Notes under the pieces: generated by a model
What the model saw: the letters and a program-made list of their open reading frames with translations, nothing else
Told to the model about the DNA's origin: nothing
Database searches by the model: none
Shown: piece by piece, positions 17,128 through 21,661 of the stretch
How the letters are laid out: each line of letters opens with the position of its first letter
Position numbering within the stretch: the stretch's first letter is position 1
Source of the DNA: Amanita rubescens
Taxonomy: Eukaryota; Basidiomycota; Agaricomycetes; Agaricales; Amanitaceae
Direction of reading: 5' to 3'
NCBI GenBank assembly: GCA_015039365.1
Contig: WION01000747.1
Location: 1-21,661, forward strand
DNA length: 21,661 bases
Program-made: the position numbers and the translations under genes

Positions 17128-20100
17128 CTACATCTCTAGCATTCGCCTAATAATTAGCCTATTCCAGACAGAGATAAACACTTTTGTGAACAAGATGGCC
17201 CTATCCTGTGTCATATAGCTGACTGACTTCCGAATACGAGCCATCCCTCCATTTCCGCATTCAGCTGCACTTGAATTGATCTTGCTAAGCCGTGGATCCA
17301 CAGCTGCATAAGTCTTCAAAAAAGATGCAGGTGAGCATTTTGTATGACCTTTAGCATGAAAGTCATCAACGACAAATAGCGTGTCTGCAAAGAAATCTGT
17401 CTCGCGAGTCAGGCAGTAGGGTCCGAGTGCACAAGCGAAGTCATAAACGACACATTTGGGCGCTCTAGGCCAGCGTGTAATCATCGCTGAAAAGACATCA
17501 TTACGACCTTCACCATTTGGAATGCAATGAAACCCATAGCAAATGCTATGCGTGCACCAGGCACACATAATGCCCCCTGTCAACCTTTTCTGACTATAAG
17601 TTGCATAATACTTTGAGCATTTCCCTCCACGCTGCGACGTCTCAGTACTTGTGTCGTCTCTTAATCTTGGGTACTTTGGTCTGTACCTTATCTGTGGCAT
17701 GCTATAGCAACAGCCAGTCTGGTTCCAGGTCCATTCAATGCAAGCTCATTTTTATTGTGATGAGATAAGGGCTTACCTGTCGCCAATCCTTATCAGCAGG
17801 ATTAATGTCCTCATCAATATCCGGAACAGCGTGAATGGAAAGGGTCATAAGCACGCCATTAGTCCGTTCCACCAGCCACCGGCACATCCCCAGTAAATCT
17901 GGAGGATACGTCTTAGCTCTCTTTTCTTCATATCGAAGTACGTTGTAAAGTGCAGGAATTAAAGCAAGGGATGAAGCATTTTCCTTTGTAGGACAGTCCA
18001 CGAAGCACAAGAGATCCTTGAGTGCGGATCTTGTTACAATTTGCAACACCGAATCATCGGATGCTATCTGCCAATGCATTTATGTTTGCTCTACCCTTCG
18101 ACATTCAATCCGACTCACTTGTACAAACAAGTTCATGTATTCTTTTTGTCGCGACATGCCAGAATTTGCGACAGCTGTTGGCAGGCCGATGTGGGAATAG
18201 AAACAGGTAGCAAGAGACATGTTAACGAGTCTCAAGGACTCGTGTGTTTTCAATACAAGCTCAACGAGGTTAGACGTGTCGCGAGCAGCCTTTTCTATTA
18301 CACCGGAGTCTGTGGTCCCTTCAATCGAGTCTGTGGTACCGGTGCATCCTTCCGAAGTAGGCACTGCCTCCAATATTTTACGCATAGCACGACGGAGGTC
18401 TGAATTTCCAATCGGTGCTTGCACCTGATAGCGTGAACTGCGGATAAGGGATCTTTCGTGAACAACCGTTGGGGGAGTCAGGGAGGGCAATATATGCTTG
18501 CGATGAAAGGATAGCGAGACGCCATCCCAGATAACGGTTTCGGGTGCAGGGCCACACTTTGGGCACTTCATATCTCCATCAAGCTGCAGCAAGGCAGCGT
18601 AGGAGAACCAACCGTTACGAAAGACGGCTTCGTGAGGAAATGGCAATGAGCCATAGCATAAATAACGCTTCCGCATCACGCTAACCCATGCCGAAAACGG
18701 CGTCTCAGATGAGGTGAAGTTGGCCGTGTAGTCATTAAGTAGGTCGTGCGTGAAAAGTACAGAGTTATTTAGGTTGAGCAAACCCTGTTGTCGACCATCG
18801 GGGCCAATAAACCGGCGGAGAATGGGAGGGCACTTCTGACATAGCTGGACTTCTAAATGTGTTCGATGAGCAGTGGTAAGAGTATACACAACACACTCCC
18901 GAAGCGTCGCTTGCTCCGTCATTCTGCGGGTACTTCCGCATACGCAACGAGCTCCCTCATCCAGATGGATCGTACTAGGTACTTGAAGTACAGGTGGAAC
19001 TCGTTCATGAGCAGCTGAGTTGTCCTCTGGGAGCGATGCCCAGACGGGCAGTGGGATGGGCAGGTGAGATACCGATACAACTGAGCTCCTAGCTGACCGG
19101 GCGCCGACAGATTGAAGTTGGACGTCTAATGGACCAACCAACGTCAGATAGACCGAAAATATGATATAAAAACATACCAGATAGGCTATGAGTTTCAGCG
19201 AGAGGATCACGAGCGCTTGGGTCCTGTTGAACCAGTTGCTGCAGGTAATGTCGAGCCTTTGTGACGTGACGACAACCGTCATCACCGTCTCTGTCGCACT
19301 TCCACGACCCTGTCCCACTGTCATGCCCGTTGTGGTAGACCACACAGCGGTACTTTACCGCTTGCCGATCGCTATCTGACACGGAGAACAAATTAATTGA
19401 AGTGTCTTCTGCCACCTCGCGCGCAAACAAAGTGATGCTTAGATCAGCACCATCGGATGCGTCTAAGGGGCCGAACGTCGAAGTTGTAAGTTTACGCTAC
19501 AATTACATTGTACCTTGAGTACTCACATGTATCAGCCCTTGAACTTGGGAAATACAAATCACCATGCTCGTGCAAGAGGGTTGCGTGCACGCAGCCATTT
19601 TTTCCGCTGGGACAGAAACAGGCAATGACCGTTTGTTGGCCGAACATCTCGTGCTGTAAATGATACCATGCATCCTAGTATGAAGAGTGAGTTGAAACAT
19701 CATATGATCCGTTCCGTGGAAGCCATAACTTACCGTAGCTGTTAGTGATCGCGAGTCCCATCCTTGAACCACGAACAAGTTTGGGCTTAGTAGGTATATC
19801 CCTGCAATACCCGCCGCAACCGACTCCACGTACTCCACATAGCCATGCGGATGCTCCCGAGAATCGCCGTCTTCATATGCCGGTGGTGTGGGATGGATAG
19901 TGGGATTTGTGGTGAGTTCAGTGGCTGTATCCCCGGTACCGCTATCATCATCCGCCACCTGTAGTCCACTTAACTCTTCGCTATGCAAAGTGGGATGGTC
20001 TGAAGCTTCAACCGGTTGGCCTCGATTCTTTTTTGACTTTCGTGAATGAACGGTGTAGGTCCTCGGCCGTTTTTGTGGGGATGAAATATAATAATCACTA

Positions 20101-20192
20101 GATTTCCCCAGTTCCCCACCAGAATTGGGTGCCAAAAGATCGTCCTCCCATATACGTGTAGGAGAGGGTGGCGGTGTATCCAGCTCAATCAT
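17128..20192 (-). CDS. KDZ-type transposase with CxC5-like cysteine cluster
   Basis: Six exons on the minus strand, 20192-19734, 19674-19527, 19462-19178, 19125-18119, 18067-17777 and 17718-17128, join in frame to 926 residues; all five introns are 51-64 bp with GT..AG ends. Regions: an acidic Ser/Thr-rich N-terminus (1-120); a SWIM-like zinc finger (C242, C258, C266, H268); a cysteine cluster (C358, C360, C393, C396) followed by a segment like the CxC5 clusters associated with KDZ transposases (DGDMKCPKCGP, VIWDGVSLSFHRKH); and a C-terminal catalytic domain with TGGIMCAWCTHSICYGFH, YDFAC (D823), VDDFHAKGHTKCS (D849, H851, C858) and NSSAAECGN (E883). KDZ enzymes are RNase H-fold DDE transposases; which acids form the triad here is inference. 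No stop or frameshift interrupts the gene, so it may be active. A satellite adjoins its 3' end and a divergent gene lies upstream. I found no terminal inverted repeats. Confidence 0.88.
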
Positions 20193-20265
20193 CGCTTCTC
20201 CGGACGGGAACAGAAGTAGGCTGTGGACACGAGCAGCAGGCGTATTACAGGTGTGTTCCGTTCCG

Positions 20266-20299
20266 ACTTGCGGGCCTAGTTGACTTGTGGGCCTAGTTG
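20266..20299. repeat. Two tandem 17-bp repeats upstream of the transposase
   Basis: ACTTGCGGGCCTAGTTG and ACTTGTGGGCCTAGTTG are adjacent, differing at one base, 74-107 bp before the transposase ATG on its promoter side. They could be binding sites in the intergenic region between the two divergent genes. Confidence 0.7.
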
Positions 20300-20507
20300 A
20301 TTATACAGTCCCGAGCAATGACGACAATGGACAATGGAACGAAAACGGGGTATTTGCCCTAATTTTTTTTTTTTGCAGCAATATTGACATCAACGTATCT
20401 AGGTTTTTCATCGCTCGCTTCCGGAAATACCTGGTGCCATATATAGTCAGGTGCCCGTGCGCTGAACGCGCGTCTGCCTCTTGACTTAACCGGTAAGCCC
20501 TCAGGAA

Positions 20508-21661
20508 ATGGCCGCCGGCCGCGCTTCCCCAAAGAAGCGACGTCCCCGCCACTGTAGAAGATGCCCCGGAACCCCGTTGCAAAGCCAGTGTTCACATAGC
20601 GCTGCTGGAAGAGCAGCTTTGGTAGGTGTTTCGTTTCTTCACTTATGCAGAGGCTAACCATATATCCCTATAGAAGAGGCTGACGACCAATCCCCCTAAT
20701 TCACTGTCTGCCGGCGCCACTTCCTTGTCAACTACTACGACTCGGACTTCTGAGAATAGTAGTACAGCCACCCCCGACGAGCCCAGTACCCGCCTCCGTC
20801 ACTCACGCATCCACATACGTTCAACCTACGTTAAGCAATCCCTCGGCGAGCGGCCCGCACATGCCTGATGGTGATGTCTCCCCTTTGCCCAGTCCTACAT
20901 TACGTGATCCCCCGGCAACTGGTCCGCCTTTGGCCAGTTCCACCGCATCTCAATCTGGTACTCCTGACATGACCCAGACCAGCATACAGCAGCTGCTTCA
21001 GTTGCATGATGCCCTACAGCGAGAGCTACTGTCAAGCGACCCAACAGGGCAGACGGCCGACAGATCCCCGAGGGATGAGACCGAATTTTCCTCATCACAA
21101 CCGCATATCAATGATGACGACACGGAAGATGGTAATGATACGGAACAGGGCACGCATCCCTCATCACAACCGCATATCAACGATGACGACACGGAAGATG
21201 GTAATGATACGGAACAGGGCACGCTTTCAGGTACGATAATGAAACCTCAAGGTCATCTGATGACTAGTATCCTTTAGCAATTTATCCGCTTCAGACGCCA
21301 TCACCCCCGCCAGTTCTCAGCTCAGTACACCATCCCGTGTGCGAGTGACAGCTAATAACCCCGCTTTTGGCCTTGTCGAAGGCGTGATGCGTGGTAATTT
21401 GAAATGGAGTGAGATGAATCGATTTTTCATTATCAATTCGCTAAAAATACCTTTTATTACAGTGATCGACGTACTGCGCCATTGCGCCCCCGTCTATTGG
21501 ATAGGGCACGGGTTACAAAACGGTTTCACAGACAAATTAAGAATATAATATCGCAGGTACGTTTCCATCAAGTTTCCAAATTATCCGTAAACTAACAACT
21601 AAAAATAGTGCGAACGTTGGCCAATGAGACGGGCTGCTGGTTGGTGTTGACTGCTCAACAA
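20508..21661 (+). CDS. Partial, unidentified gene with Cys/His cluster; runs off the edge
   Basis: Exon 1 (20508-20621) starts MAAGR and encodes C-x2-C-x8-C-x-H (HCRRCPG...SQCSH) in a basic context, likely a small zinc-binding or nucleic-acid-binding motif. The 52-bp intron 20622-20673 looks canonical, but the frame it opens stops at 20866-20868. A longer intron ending at 20767 joins instead to the open Ser/Pro-rich frame containing the ATG at 20861. Exon 2 continues to 21230; the intron 21231-21294 leads in frame to NPAFGLVEGVMR. Later pieces (21463 onward, then 21609 onward, which reads LANETGCWLVLTAQQ) need a frame change I could not resolve with good splice sites. The gene may be decayed, or my exon model is wrong. 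It is divergent from the KDZ-type transposase across a 315-bp gap. I do not recognise the family. Confidence 0.5.
21091..21228 (+). repeat. Two tandem 69-bp coding repeats
   Basis: Copies begin at 21091 and 21160 (CTCATCACAACCGCATATCA) and are nearly identical. The period is 23 codons, so the protein repeats SSQPHINDDDTEDGNDTEQG. The high identity suggests a recent duplication inside an acidic, probably disordered part of the partial gene. Confidence 0.9.

Noticed and set aside
20301..20661. Minus-strand frames of 93-100 residues upstream of the transposase
   Set aside because: They are antisense to the first exon of the partial gene and its leader and lack any recognisable composition or splice support.

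Overview
The window looks like transposon-rich chromosome of a filamentous basidiomycete, most likely an agaricomycete. Every gene I could splice uses introns of 47-64 bp with GT..AG ends and CTAA-type branch sites. The gene families fit too: a KDZ-type transposase with cysteine clusters, a Crypton-like tyrosine recombinase, and a DUF7137-like membrane protein. I saw no tRNA, rRNA or CRISPR. All family calls come from motif recognition and memory; no database search was possible.

Layout. 1-1020: non-coding DNA with a run of unrelated short perfect hairpins, then a roughly 121-bp tandem duplication that is itself an imperfect palindrome. 1210-2925: a diverged tandem array of about twelve units (modal period 131 bp), with a perfect hairpin at the core of the best-preserved units. 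2914-3270: a further duplicated block. 3518-7384 (+): a four-exon gene resembling a 2-oxoglutarate/Fe(II) dioxygenase. A 2,155-bp LTR element with two identical 339-bp LTRs (3638-5792) sits in its first exon; taking the element out restores one open 531-codon frame. 7697-8060: a 60-62-bp minisatellite. 8113-10312 (-): an intact six-exon, 640-residue tyrosine recombinase, convergent with the oxygenase-like gene. The two genes with the minisatellite between them may be one mobile unit.

10751-11310 (-) is a small unidentified gene. 12456-14642 (-) encodes a 712-residue low-complexity, probably phosphorylated and nuclear or scaffold-like protein. 14673-15383 (+) encodes a DUF7137-like membrane-anchored protein. 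The last two are the likely resident host genes. Their start codons are only about 30 bp apart, head to head, with a full CRE octamer (TGACGTCA) between them.

15691-17100 is a satellite of 38-bp hairpin monomers in 76-bp dimers. It abuts the 3' end of an intact six-exon KDZ/CxC5-type transposase gene (17128-20192, minus, 926 residues). A divergent, partial gene with a Cys/His cluster runs off the right edge from 20508.

Main theme: three unrelated tandem arrays (1.2-2.9, 7.7-8.06 and 15.7-17.1 kb) are all built around short perfect inverted repeats with 3-5-nt centres, and two of them touch intact transposase or recombinase genes. That recurrence, and the oxygenase-recombinase pair, are what deserve a closer look.
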